Positions 14,891 through 22,465 of a DNA stretch of 33,474 bases are shown here, piece after piece (the stretch's first letter is position 1; every line of letters starts with the position of its first letter). The notes beneath the pieces are model-generated. The model did no database searches. It was not told where the DNA came from and saw nothing but the letters and a program-made list of their open reading frames with translations. Made by a program: the position numbers and the translations under genes. The DNA comes from Desulfobaccales bacterium (GTDB taxonomy: Bacteria > Desulfobacterota > Desulfobaccia > Desulfobaccales > 0-14-0-80-60-11). Location: positions 1 to 33,474 of the forward strand of contig JBAZPO010000027.1 in assembly GCA_041648175.1 (NCBI GenBank), in the 5' to 3' direction.

Positions 14891-15658
14891 ATGGGACAAG
14901 ATAGACCTGATCTGGTCTCGGTCTATAGAGAGATCGACCAAGCCGGCCTATCTTTACAAAGCCGGTTCACCTTCCACTGCCATGACGGACTGGCCTGCTT
15001 CAACCGGTGTTGCCGCACCCCCACCATTATCCTGAGTCCTTATGATATCTTACGCCTAAGGGAGTTTCTGGGTATCACTTCCGGCGAATTTCTTGAGCGT
15101 TTTACCCGGCGGGAAACCGAGGATATGTCGAACCTGCCCCTGGTCTTTCTGGACCCGTTCAGGCCGGCCGGCGAGGGTTGTCCTTTCCTGGAGGACACGG
15201 GTTGCCGGGTTTATAGCCATCGCCCGACGGCCTGCCGCCTCTTTCCCATCACCATGGGCAGCCAGATCACGGAACAGGGCGTGGTGGACTATTATTTTTG
15301 CCGGAAGCTGGATTATTGTCAGGGGTTCGATACGGACGTCGAATGGACGGTGGAAGCATGGCAGGCCAACCAGGGATTTAAAGAGTATGATCAGGGCCGC
15401 CGCATTTGGCTTGAACTCATGCTGAAACAAGGCCTGCGGGGACCGGTGGACGCCCGGGTGCAGGAGCTTTTTGCCACCATGGCCTATGACCTCGACAAAG
15501 TTCGCCAATTGCTTAGTGAGCCGGCTTTTCGTCAAGCAAGCGATGTGGATGCAACGGTATGGGAATCTCTTAATACAGGTGCGAGCGATACGGCCTTGCT
15601 CGATTTCAGTTACCGTTATCTTCAGTCAGTCCTGTTCAGGGATATTAAGCGCGGCTAA
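14891..15658 (+). CDS. YkgJ-family cysteine-cluster protein
   Basis: A 255-residue protein of the YkgJ (CxxCxxCC, PF03692) family, thought to bind a zinc or iron-sulfur centre; no biochemical role is established. The cluster cysteines occur in three groups: HCHDGLACFNRCC near residue 30, CPFLEDTGCRVYSHRPTACR near 97-116, and FCRKLDYC near 137. The C-terminal half is helical and carries no cysteines. The ATG at 14891 follows GGAGG by nine bases. It reads away from folE2 and is followed by the orphan Cys-rich protein gene, which has its own promoter candidate, so co-function is not implied. Family call is firm, function open. Confidence 0.85.
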   Translation: MGQDRPDLVSVYREIDQAGLSLQSRFTFHCHDGLACFNRCCRTPTIILSPYDILRLREFLGITSGEFLERFTRRETEDMSNLPLVFLDPFRPAGEGCPFLEDTGCRVYSHRPTACRLFPITMGSQITEQGVVDYYFCRKLDYCQGFDTDVEWTVEAWQANQGFKEYDQGRRIWLELMLKQGLRGPVDARVQELFATMAYDLDKVRQLLSEPAFRQASDVDATVWESLNTGASDTALLDFSYRYLQSVLFRDIKRG

Positions 15659-15804
15659 ATCCTCCTCTGTCCCCTTGAGAAGAAAATGGCTAGGCGCAAT
15701 ATAGACGCGGTCTAGCCGGTCCCGCCCTCAGACGGATATCAGTCCCAAGTCCTGAGCCATTACCTCTCCCTAAATTCCGGCATTTTCCAATAAATCTATA
15801 TAGT

Positions 15805-15833
15805 TTTAAATAAATCATAAATTATGTGATAAT
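15805..15833 (+). promoter_or_regulatory. Sigma-70-like promoter candidate for the Cys/Gly-rich protein
   Basis: TTTAAA (15805-15810), a 17-base spacer and GATAAT (15828-15833), inside a strongly AT-rich stretch. The start codon of the next gene is about 100 bases further on, implying an untranslated leader. Confidence 0.4.
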
Positions 15834-15934
15834 TAATTATATTCAACTCATTGATTTTAGAGGAGCAATGCTTATTTAAAAACTTACATAATTCATCGAG
15901 TCTTAAATGCTCACGCGATAGAGGAGGTCGTATC

Positions 15935-16405
15935 ATGGCAGGTTTGATTGAGAAAGTGAAAGGTGGCTATAAAGTGGACGGCATGGATTTGCTCGCGGCC
16001 AACTGCGGCTGCGGCGGGCTCAGCGGTCCTGGCGGATCGGGAATAGGCGATTGTTGCATGACCTACTCCCGGGTCAAACACGATGGCAATACCGTCATGT
16101 ATGTCGGTAAGAAGACCACCCCCAACACGAGCAACAATTTTGAGTGGGGCTATAAAGTCAAGAAGGACGTCACCCAGGTGGAGGTGAAGATGTTGGACAC
16201 CCGGGGCGCCACATTTAAATTCGGGGGTATTGAGCCACCGCCCCTGTCGGCCTGGCAGAAAAAGGGCTGGACGGTGGTGGACCAGTTCGAACGGCCGGTT
16301 TCCGGCACCGGCGAGCCCCTGCCGGCCTGGTGTGACAGCGCCGAATCGGCCTGCGAGCGGCCGGAGGTTGAACTGGAATCGCCCAAAGGGGATATCAAGA
16401 AGTAG
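15935..16405 (+). CDS. Orphan Cys/Gly-rich 156-residue protein
   Basis: I do not recognise this protein. It has 156 residues and six cysteines: C24 and C26 in AANCGCGG, C40-C41 in GDCCMTYSR, and C133 and C140 near the C-terminus. The first pair and the CC are separated by a glycine/serine-rich spacer. The middle is probably beta-rich (NTVMYVGKKTTPN, DVTQVEVKMLDTRGATF), followed by a WQKKGWTVVDQFERP segment and a charged tail. There is no signal peptide or membrane segment. The ATG at 15935 has a textbook GAGGAGG seven bases upstream. An AT-rich promoter region precedes it and a strong hairpin follows at 16506-16557, so it is a well-isolated, probably well-expressed single gene. Metal binding or disulfide formation is plausible, but no function can be stated. 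Confidence 0.75.
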   Translation: MAGLIEKVKGGYKVDGMDLLAANCGCGGLSGPGGSGIGDCCMTYSRVKHDGNTVMYVGKKTTPNTSNNFEWGYKVKKDVTQVEVKMLDTRGATFKFGGIEPPPLSAWQKKGWTVVDQFERPVSGTGEPLPAWCDSAESACERPEVELESPKGDIKK

Positions 16406-16412
16406 AGAGCTC

Positions 16413-16488
16413 TTGTGGGGGGCAGGCCTCTGCTTGCCCAGATTCTCTCCTAATAAAAGGTGGCGGGCACAGAGGCCTGCCCCACTGG
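16413..16488. repeat. Paired GGGGCAGGCCT inverted repeat
   Basis: GGGGGGCAGGCCTCTGCTTGCCC near 16415-16437 is mirrored by GGGCACAGAGGCCTGCCCC at about 16468-16487. A related GGCAGGC/GCCTGCC motif recurs at 21686-21705. It is probably a REP-like intergenic repeat. Confidence 0.6.
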
Positions 16489-16505
16489 CTCATCGGCCAC
16501 CACAA

Positions 16506-16557
16506 AGACAACGGGCGGGACCGGAGAGATTTTCTCCGGATTTCCCGCCCGTTGTCT
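16506..16557. terminator. Long bidirectional terminator hairpin
   Basis: AGACAACGGGCGGGA at 16506-16520 pairs with TCCCGCCCGTTGTCT at 16543-16557, and inside it CCGGAGA pairs with TCTCCGG. It lies between the convergent ends of the Cys/Gly-rich gene and the carbonic anhydrase operon. There is no T-run directly after the stem on either strand, so it may protect 3' ends or only help termination. Confidence 0.6.
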
Positions 16558-16579
16558 GAGGGGGCCTGGCGATCAGGCC

Positions 16580-17353
16580 TTATTCTTCGGATCTTTTGGC
16601 TTTTTTCCCTTTTCTGCCGGTCTTGCCGGCTGCGCCCTTTTTGGCCCCTAGCAGTTTATCCTGTTCCGGATGCGGCCCCAGCCACAGGACCTGGCCGGAG
16701 TCGATCTCGTAGATGGCCCCCACCACCCTGACCTGGCCGCCCTTGACCTTGTCCCGGATAATGGGACTGGCCCCCAACATATCGGTGATGGCCTGCCAGA
16801 CATTGTCTTTGATGGCGGCGTTGAGGAGCACGTCCTTGGCGGCCTCGGGGTGGTCCTCCCGGGCTTTGGCCACCGCGGGTCGAATGGGCTCTACCAGGGC
16901 TGCGATATTGGGGGGCAGTTTGTCATCATCTACTACCGCAGTGACCGCACCGCACTGGGTATGCCCCAGCACCATTACCAAGGGTGTGGCCAGATGGTCC
17001 ACGGCGTATTCGATGGAGCCGATCTCATCGGTGGCCGCGACATTGCCCGCCACCCGGACCACGAAGATATCGCCGATGCCCTGATCGAAGATGATTTCCG
17101 GCGGGACCCGGGAATCGGAGCAGGTAAGGACCGTGGCCAGCGGATGCTGCCCCTGGCCGGCAGTCAAGGCGCGGCGCTCCCGGTCCTGGTGGGGGTGCCG
17201 GGGTTTGCCGTCAACGTAACGCCCATTGCCTTCTTTGAGAATCCTGGCGGCCTCATCCGTTGAAATCCCCGGGCCGGCGCTGGATGCCGCGACGGGACCT
17301 GCCAGAACTGCCAGGGAGAGCACAAGACATAAAAGCAGAGCAGTTTTCTTCAT
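16580..17353 (-). CDS. Exported beta-class carbonic anhydrase
   Basis: A 257-residue beta-carbonic anhydrase (CO2 plus water to bicarbonate) with a signal peptide: KK, a 15-residue hydrophobic core and VAASSA near residues 20-26, so it should act in the periplasm. The zinc site is complete: C78, the D80-R82 dyad in CSDSR, and H131 and C134 in GHTQCGA. The C-terminus carries a lysine-rich tail (about 240-257) not typical of the family. The ATG at 17353 has GAGG five bases upstream, lying in the six-base gap after the Lon gene, so it is the last gene of a four-gene operon. Most beta enzymes are cytoplasmic; the leader makes this one unusual but not unique. Confidence 0.93.
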   Translation of the reverse strand: MKKTALLLCLVLSLAVLAGPVAASSAGPGISTDEAARILKEGNGRYVDGKPRHPHQDRERRALTAGQGQHPLATVLTCSDSRVPPEIIFDQGIGDIFVVRVAGNVAATDEIGSIEYAVDHLATPLVMVLGHTQCGAVTAVVDDDKLPPNIAALVEPIRPAVAKAREDHPEAAKDVLLNAAIKDNVWQAITDMLGASPIIRDKVKGGQVRVVGAIYEIDSGQVLWLGPHPEQDKLLGAKKGAAGKTGRKGKKAKRSEE

Positions 17354-17359
17354 AACGCC

Positions 17360-19807
17360 TCACTTGCCGCAGGACGGAGCCGGGGCCGCGGGCGAGGCGC
17401 CCTTGGCTGGGCCTTCCTCCCCCCTCATCAACTCCTTGGCTAGTTCCATCATTTCTTTGAGCTTTTGATCCACTTTGCCATTCACCGTATCGGGCTCGAA
17501 GGTGCCGTCGGGTTGGCGCGTTCCCGCGGGCAGGCCGGTGAGAAGTTCCAGGGCCTCATCCGCCGAGCCCACGGCCCAGACGTGAAACTTGCCTTCCTTA
17601 ACCGCGTCCACCACTTCTTTTTTTAGCATCAGATCCTGGACATTGGATTTGGGGATAATCACCCCCTGGCTGCCGTCCAGGCCCCGGGCTTTGCAGACCT
17701 TATAAAACCCTTCGACTTTCCAGTTGACCCCGCCGATGGGCTGGGCCTCGCCGCGCTGGCTCATGGAACCGGTCATGGCGATGTTTTGGGCCAGAGGAAT
17801 TTCGGCCAGGGCGGACATCAGGGTGCAGAGTTCCGCCAGGGAGGCGCTGTCGCCTTCCACCATGCCGTAGCTCTGTTCGAAGCAGAGGCTGGCCGACAGG
17901 GTCAGGGGCTTGTTCTGGGCAAAACGGCTCTTCAGAAAGCCTGCCAGAATGAGGACGCCTTTGTTGTGGATATTGCCGGAGAGTTGGGATTCCCGGTCGA
18001 TGGTCAGCACCCCTTCTTTGCCCAGGCTGGTGGTGGCGGTGATGCGGGACGGCCGCCCGAAGCCGTGGTCGCCCGTCATATATACGGACAGGCCGTTCAT
18101 CTGGCCCACCACCTGACCCCCGGTCTCGATGAAGAGCATCCCCTCATCGATGAATTCCTGCAATTTTTCTTCCGGCAGGTCGGCCCGATAAATCTGCTCG
18201 GCGATGGCCTTGTCAACATCGGAGCCGAAGACCACGTCGTGGGTGTTGGTCCGGGCCCAATAGTTGGCCTCCTTTAGGACATCCTGGACCTCTTTGAGCT
18301 GCAGGGTGAGCTTCTGCTGATGCCCGGCCAGCTCCTGGGCATGTTCAACCAACCGGGCCATGCCGGTCTTATGAAGCGGCATGAGTTTCTGGTCTTTACA
18401 AAAGGCGGCCAGCATCCCGCAGAATTTCAGGATGTGGTCGTCGGTCTTCTTCATGCGCGAATCGAAGTGCGCCTTGATTTTGAAGAACTTGTGAAAATCC
18501 TCGTCGTAGATATAGAGGATCTGGTAGACATACGGGTCGCCCACCAGGATGATCTTGATGTTTAAAGAGATGGGCTGGGGCTGGAGGCTGCGGGTGGTGA
18601 TCAGCCCGTACATCTCCATGGGGTCCTCGATCTTGACTTCACCGTTTTTCAGGCAGCGCTTCAAGGCTTCATAGGAAAAGAACCAACGCAGCAGGTCCAT
18701 GGCCTCCAGGACAAGATAACCACCGTTGGCTTTCTGCAAGGCTCCGGCCCGGATCAGGCTGAAATCCGTCACCAGGGCGCCGAATTGGGCCCGGCGCTCC
18801 ACCGCCCCGAAAAGGTTGGGATAGGTGGGATTGTTCTCCATGAGTACCGGTGCGCCCTTGGTCTCGGAGTGATCAACGAAGACATTTATCTGATATTGCA
18901 CGAAAGAGGGCTCCGGAGTCGGGAAGGGAAAGGGTCCCTGGGCGCCGGGCCTGCGCTTCAAGTCTTCGATATTTTTCAGGATATCTTCCTGCACATCCTT
19001 GAGGTAATCGGCTACCTGGGGCAGGTCCTGGTATTTCTCCCGCAACTCTTCGATGTGATGGCCCACCACATAGAGGGCCACATCCTGGTCCAGCTTCTTC
19101 TCCTTTTCCTGGAACTCCTTTTCCATCTTCCGGATCTTGCGGATGGCCTCGTTCATTTCGATGTGAAGCTGGGTGGACTTCTGGCGCAACGCCTCACGCT
19201 CTTCGTCACTCAAGGCCTTGAGTTCTTCCTCACTCAAGGGCTTGCCCTCTTTACCGGGGAAGATCATCAGGCCTGTGGGGGAGATGTTAAGAATAAAGCC
19301 CTGTTCCCCCGCTTTGGCGTCCAACTCCTGGAGGATCTTGTTGCGTTCCTGGGTAAAGCTGGCCATGAGGGCTTCCCGCCGGCTGGAGTAGTCTTCGCTC
19401 TCGAACACCTCAGGGACTTGGACCCGCAGATTGGAAATAAGCTCTTCCATGTCCGCCTTCAGGAGCCGCCCTTTGCCGTTAGGCAGGCTCAAGCTCTGGG
19501 GCTGCTCCGGGTCTTTGAAGTTGTGGACATAGATATAATCCGGTGGGGTGGGTTCTTTGGCGGCCAGTTCCTGGACATAGGCCATGATGGCTTCGGTCTT
19601 GCCGGCGCGCGGCGGCCCGGCCACGAAAATATTGTATTCCAGGTCCTTAACCCCCAGGCCGAATTCCAGGGCATGAACGGCCCGGTCCTGGGCCACAACC
19701 TTTTCCTTCGGGGCAGGGACGTCCAGGGTGGTTTCGAACCCCAAAGAATCCGGGTCACAAACAGCGCGCAAGCTCTCGGGCTTCAGTTCCCAGCGGTTAG
19801 GCGACAT
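17360..19807 (-). CDS. Lon-type ATP-dependent protease (AAA_32 subfamily)
   Basis: An 815-residue AAA+ protease of the COG1067 type, distinct from housekeeping LonA. Near the N-terminus is the P-loop VAGPPRAGKTEA (about residue 63-72), with R-A where G-T/S is usual, then a long coiled-coil insertion (about 190-290, E/K/Q-rich), the second half of the ATPase (GGYLVLEAMDLL as Walker B region), and the C-terminal S16 protease domain. The catalytic dyad is S654 (GDSAS) and K697 (GGVNWKVEGF), spaced 43 residues as in Lon. It should unfold and degrade proteins in the cytoplasm. The ATG at 19807 has GAGGAGG directly before it. It sits between the CDF transporter and carbonic anhydrase genes on one transcript. 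Confidence 0.92.
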   Translation of the reverse strand: MSPNRWELKPESLRAVCDPDSLGFETTLDVPAPKEKVVAQDRAVHALEFGLGVKDLEYNIFVAGPPRAGKTEAIMAYVQELAAKEPTPPDYIYVHNFKDPEQPQSLSLPNGKGRLLKADMEELISNLRVQVPEVFESEDYSSRREALMASFTQERNKILQELDAKAGEQGFILNISPTGLMIFPGKEGKPLSEEELKALSDEEREALRQKSTQLHIEMNEAIRKIRKMEKEFQEKEKKLDQDVALYVVGHHIEELREKYQDLPQVADYLKDVQEDILKNIEDLKRRPGAQGPFPFPTPEPSFVQYQINVFVDHSETKGAPVLMENNPTYPNLFGAVERRAQFGALVTDFSLIRAGALQKANGGYLVLEAMDLLRWFFSYEALKRCLKNGEVKIEDPMEMYGLITTRSLQPQPISLNIKIILVGDPYVYQILYIYDEDFHKFFKIKAHFDSRMKKTDDHILKFCGMLAAFCKDQKLMPLHKTGMARLVEHAQELAGHQQKLTLQLKEVQDVLKEANYWARTNTHDVVFGSDVDKAIAEQIYRADLPEEKLQEFIDEGMLFIETGGQVVGQMNGLSVYMTGDHGFGRPSRITATTSLGKEGVLTIDRESQLSGNIHNKGVLILAGFLKSRFAQNKPLTLSASLCFEQSYGMVEGDSASLAELCTLMSALAEIPLAQNIAMTGSMSQRGEAQPIGGVNWKVEGFYKVCKARGLDGSQGVIIPKSNVQDLMLKKEVVDAVKEGKFHVWAVGSADEALELLTGLPAGTRQPDGTFEPDTVNGKVDQKLKEMMELAKELMRGEEGPAKGASPAAPAPSCGK

Positions 19808-19868
19808 GGCTCCTCCTCAAGAGAGTTCATTTGGGCAGTTGGACCGAGCAAGGTATGAATCGATCGCA

Positions 19869-20795
19869 TTATTTTGTGCCCCCTTCCAGGCGATGTAAAG
19901 GACAGACTTGGGGGTTATGGAAATCGGGGCCTTCAATCTGAATGGTGTTATGGTCCAGGCCGAAGCGGTCCCGCAGCAGGTCTTCCAGTTCCCCGGTGAG
20001 GCAATCCCGGTTCAGATGGTTGTCTATGGTCACGTGGACGCTCAAGGCATAGATCCCTGAAGCGATGGTCCAGATGTGGAGGTCGTGCACCTGCAGCACC
20101 TGGGGGTGAGTCTCCAGGGACTGCTGCACCTCGTCTAGAGGAATATGCCGGGGGGTGGCCTCCATGAGAATTTCCGCCGCCTCCCAGACGAGCTGCCAAC
20201 TGCTGATAATGATCAGAACCCCCACGATGGCTCCGGCCAAAGGGTCGAGCCAATACCAGCCCCGCCACCAGATGGCCACCCCCGCGGCAATGGCGGCCAC
20301 CGACCCCAGGGAGTCGCCTAGCAGGTGCAGGAAGGCCGAGCGCAGGTTCAGGTTGTGTCCCCGGGAGGGCATGAGCACATACATGCCCAGGAGGTTCACC
20401 AGCAGGCCGAGGGTGGCGATGATGATCAGGGGCCGGCTGCTCACTGTCGGTGGCTGGAAAATCCGCCACGCGGCCTCGTAAAAAATGAAGGCGGCTATGG
20501 CCCAGAGCACCAGGCCGTTGACCAGGGCCACCAGGATTTCCAGGCGGTGATAGCCGTAGGTCTTCCGGTCCGTGGGAGGCCGGGCGGTCCAGGCCAGGGC
20601 TATGAGGCTCAACCCCAGGGCGCCCACGTCGCTCAACATGTGCCCGGCGTCGGCCAGCAAGGCCAAACTGTTGGCGACGATGCCACCCACCACCTCCACC
20701 ACCAAAAAGGCCAGTTGGGTCCAGAAGGCCAGCCAGAGGCGGCGGCGGCTGCTGGCAAAGTGGTTATGGTGGTTGTGGGCGCAGGAGTCGTTCAT
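19869..20795 (-). CDS. Cation diffusion facilitator, ZitB/CzcD type
   Basis: A 308-residue inner-membrane antiporter that exports Zn(II) and perhaps Co/Cd in exchange for protons. Six helices are visible, with the transport site ADAGHMLSD in helix 2 (about 48-56) and HLLGDS in helix 5 (about 157), the HD-HD pattern typical of zinc specificity. The N-terminus is histidine-rich (CAHNHHNHF), and the cytoplasmic C-terminal domain has VHDLHIWTI near residue 238, the regulatory metal site region. The gene overlaps gre by four bases (ATGA), so it is translationally coupled to it. The protease gene follows after 61 bases. Identification is firm; metal preference is inferred. Confidence 0.93.
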   Translation of the reverse strand: MNDSCAHNHHNHFASSRRRLWLAFWTQLAFLVVEVVGGIVANSLALLADAGHMLSDVGALGLSLIALAWTARPPTDRKTYGYHRLEILVALVNGLVLWAIAAFIFYEAAWRIFQPPTVSSRPLIIIATLGLLVNLLGMYVLMPSRGHNLNLRSAFLHLLGDSLGSVAAIAAGVAIWWRGWYWLDPLAGAIVGVLIIISSWQLVWEAAEILMEATPRHIPLDEVQQSLETHPQVLQVHDLHIWTIASGIYALSVHVTIDNHLNRDCLTGELEDLLRDRFGLDHNTIQIEGPDFHNPQVCPLHRLEGGTK

Positions 20796-21271
20796 ACTTT
20801 TTCCATGTGGATTTCCAGGATCTTAAATGACCGGACGCCCCGAGGAGTCTGGACTTGCAACCGGTCACCCACGGCCCGGCCCATGAGGGCCTTGCCCAAA
20901 GGCGAGGCCAGGGAAAGGTAGCCTGCGGCGGCATCGGCTTCCAGCGGGCCCACGATCTTGAACTCCCGCTCCTGCCCGGTGGTCAGGTTGACAATCTTGA
21001 CCCGGGCGTTGAATCTGACCTTATGAGGCGACAGATTGCTCCCCACCAGCACCTCGGCGTGGGCCATGGTCTGCTGCAACTGCTTGATACGGCGTTCCAC
21101 CCGGTGGCGATGGGCCAGGGCGGACTTAAAGTCGGGGTTTTTCTCGATCCCGCCTTCCTGGGCGGCCTCCAGGATCTCCTGGACCACCTGGGGGCGCTCC
21201 ACCCGGCTCAAGAATTCCAGCTCCCGCATGATCTTCTCATACCCGGCCCGGGTCAAGAGCATTTTTTCCAT
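20792..21271 (-). CDS. Gre-family elongation factor with non-acidic tip
   Basis: A 159-residue GreA/GreB-like protein, the same length as E. coli GreA (158). The N-terminal coiled-coil domain (about 1-75) and the C-terminal FKBP-like domain (TGQEREFKIVGPLEA, SPLGKALMGRAVGD, SFKILEI) are intact. Canonical Gre factors enter the RNA polymerase secondary channel and stimulate transcript cleavage using D41 and E44 at the coiled-coil tip. Counting from the ATG at 21271, the equivalent stretch reads G40-G41-I42-E43-K44-N45: both acidic residues are replaced. Activity may be lost or inverted, as in Gfh1-type factors. A second ATG is at 21262. Neither has a clear ribosome site, because a repeat element ends three bases upstream. 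It is the first gene of the operon. Confidence 0.85.
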   Translation of the reverse strand: MEKMLLTRAGYEKIMRELEFLSRVERPQVVQEILEAAQEGGIEKNPDFKSALAHRHRVERRIKQLQQTMAHAEVLVGSNLSPHKVRFNARVKIVNLTTGQEREFKIVGPLEADAAAGYLSLASPLGKALMGRAVGDRLQVQTPRGVRSFKILEIHMEKV

Positions 21272-21274
21272 AAT

Positions 21275-21354
21275 ATATAGCGCTTGCCAAAAGTTTTTTC
21301 CTCTAATTCTCCTCTCCCCTTGTGGGAGAGGGTAACTTTTGGCGATTAGTATAA
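21275..21354. repeat. MITE-like element D, second copy, abutting gre
   Basis: An 80-bp relative of the element at 2085-2187 in reverse orientation with a shorter centre. The end nearest gre reads ATATAGCGCTTGCCAAAAG, and the far end CTTTTGGCGATTAGTATAA. The shared centre contains CCTCTAATTCTCCTCTCCCC and the matching G-rich arm. It supplies the entire immediate upstream region of the gre operon. Confidence 0.8.
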
Positions 21355-21492
21355 GTAAGCAGCCATACAGGGCTTGCAACCATGTACTGGCGATCGGTTC
21401 ATTAACTGCCCCCTATTCTTATCTAAAAAGATAGGAAGGGTCAACACTTGTGGCAATGGTTGCTTAAGCGAATTTTCCTTTTAAACCGCGCC

Positions 21493-21522
21493 TTGACAGC
21501 GATGGCCGGAACCGTCTATGAT
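21493..21522 (+). promoter_or_regulatory. Sigma-70-like promoter
   Basis: TTGACA (21493-21498, six of six), an 18-base spacer and TATGAT (21517-21522, five of six). It points toward the methyltransferase gene but lies about 250 bases before its ATG, leaving room for a long leader or a small RNA. Confidence 0.6.
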
Positions 21523-21653
21523 CCTCGTTAAGGGGGCGCCACTCCTGGCCGCGATTGATCGGGGGATGGTGGGCAATGGCTACCCTACGTTTTTTGGTCT
21601 GATGGCATCGGCTTTCAGCTCAGGGCAACACATCCTAGGCGCCATGAGGCCGA

Positions 21654-21705
21654 GCACAGGCTGGAAAGCCTGTGCTACCAAGGATGGCAGGCACGGAGGC
21701 CTGCC
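21654..21705. repeat. Two tandem G/C-rich hairpins
   Basis: GCACAGGCT, GGAA, AGCCTGTGC (21654-21675), then GGCAGGC, six bases, GCCTGCC (21686-21705). The second is related to the repeat at 16413-16488. A T-rich run (CTTTTGTTTTT) begins ten bases later, so it might also work as an inefficient terminator. Confidence 0.6.
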
Positions 21706-21779
21706 CCGCTAGACCTTTTGTTTTTACAGATAAGCCGGAGGTTCATGTTTAACTACTCACTGCATATTGCTGCCTTACC

Positions 21780-22421
21780 ATGTTCTACCGGCTAGTGCCT
21801 AACCTGGTAGTGCGATCCCGCTGGCGGCTGCACCGGCCCCGAGCCGGGGAGCGGGTGTTGATCCTGAAGGCGGGCTCAGTCTTTCCCCCGAGCCATCCCA
21901 CCACGCGCCTGTGCCTGGAACTCCTCACGGAAACTCTGGCCGCGGCCCCAAGTCCCCGGTTCCTGGACGTGGGCTGCGGCTCCGGGGTGCTGCTCCTGGC
22001 CGGAGTCGCCGCAGGTGCCGGGCTCGGGGTGGGCGTCGATCTCTCCGGGACCGCGGCGGCCACCACCCGGGACAACGCCCGGGCCAATAATCTAGCGGCC
22101 CGCGTCAGGGTAGTCCGGGGCTCCACGGAAGCTCTCCGAGGCCCTTTTGATCTGCTGGTGGGGAACCTGCGCTGGGCGGTGCAGATGGACAAAGTGGCAG
22201 AATTCACGCGCCTGGCAGCAATCAACGCCCACCTGATCCTGTCGGGGTTCAAGGACACCCAGGAAGACGACCTCTTGGCCGGTTATCAACGGCGGGGTTG
22301 GGTTTTGGAACAGCGCCGCGTCCGGGATGAATGGGTCATCGAACTGCCGCCGGAAAAGAGCTACACTTGGGTGGCCTGGCGCCTGAGGCGTCCCCGCCCG
22401 CCACTCAACCTTGAACTTTAA
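21780..22421 (+). CDS. Class I methyltransferase, PrmA/HemK-like fold
   Basis: A 213-residue SAM-dependent methyltransferase of the ribosomal protein L11 methyltransferase-like group, cytoplasmic. Motif I FLDVGCGSGVLLLAG is near residues 61-75, the acidic loop GVGVDLSG near 83, and the post-motif II region has TRDNARANN. The position where PrmA has an N-P-P-Y or N-I-L-A type motif reads VGNLRWAVQ, so the target need not be L11. An extended N-terminus without a substrate domain and an arginine/proline-rich C-terminus are seen. The ATG at 21780 lacks a good ribosome site. It is followed after 44 bases by the M32 peptidase gene, possibly co-transcribed. The fold is sure, the substrate is not. 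Confidence 0.8.
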   Translation: MFYRLVPNLVVRSRWRLHRPRAGERVLILKAGSVFPPSHPTTRLCLELLTETLAAAPSPRFLDVGCGSGVLLLAGVAAGAGLGVGVDLSGTAAATTRDNARANNLAARVRVVRGSTEALRGPFDLLVGNLRWAVQMDKVAEFTRLAAINAHLILSGFKDTQEDDLLAGYQRRGWVLEQRRVRDEWVIELPPEKSYTWVAWRLRRPRPPLNLEL

Positions 22422-22465
22422 ACCTTGAACTCTGAACTTTTCAAGACAGGAATAGGAGCAAGATC

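Larger units (their letters stand above)
21355..21779. other. Gap with a promoter and two hairpins
   Basis: About 425 bases between the gre operon (reading left) and the methyltransferase gene (reading right). It contains a strong sigma-70-like promoter at 21493-21522 and two G/C-rich hairpins at 21654-21705, followed at 21716-21726 by a T-rich run. I see no convincing reading frame. Confidence 0.6.
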
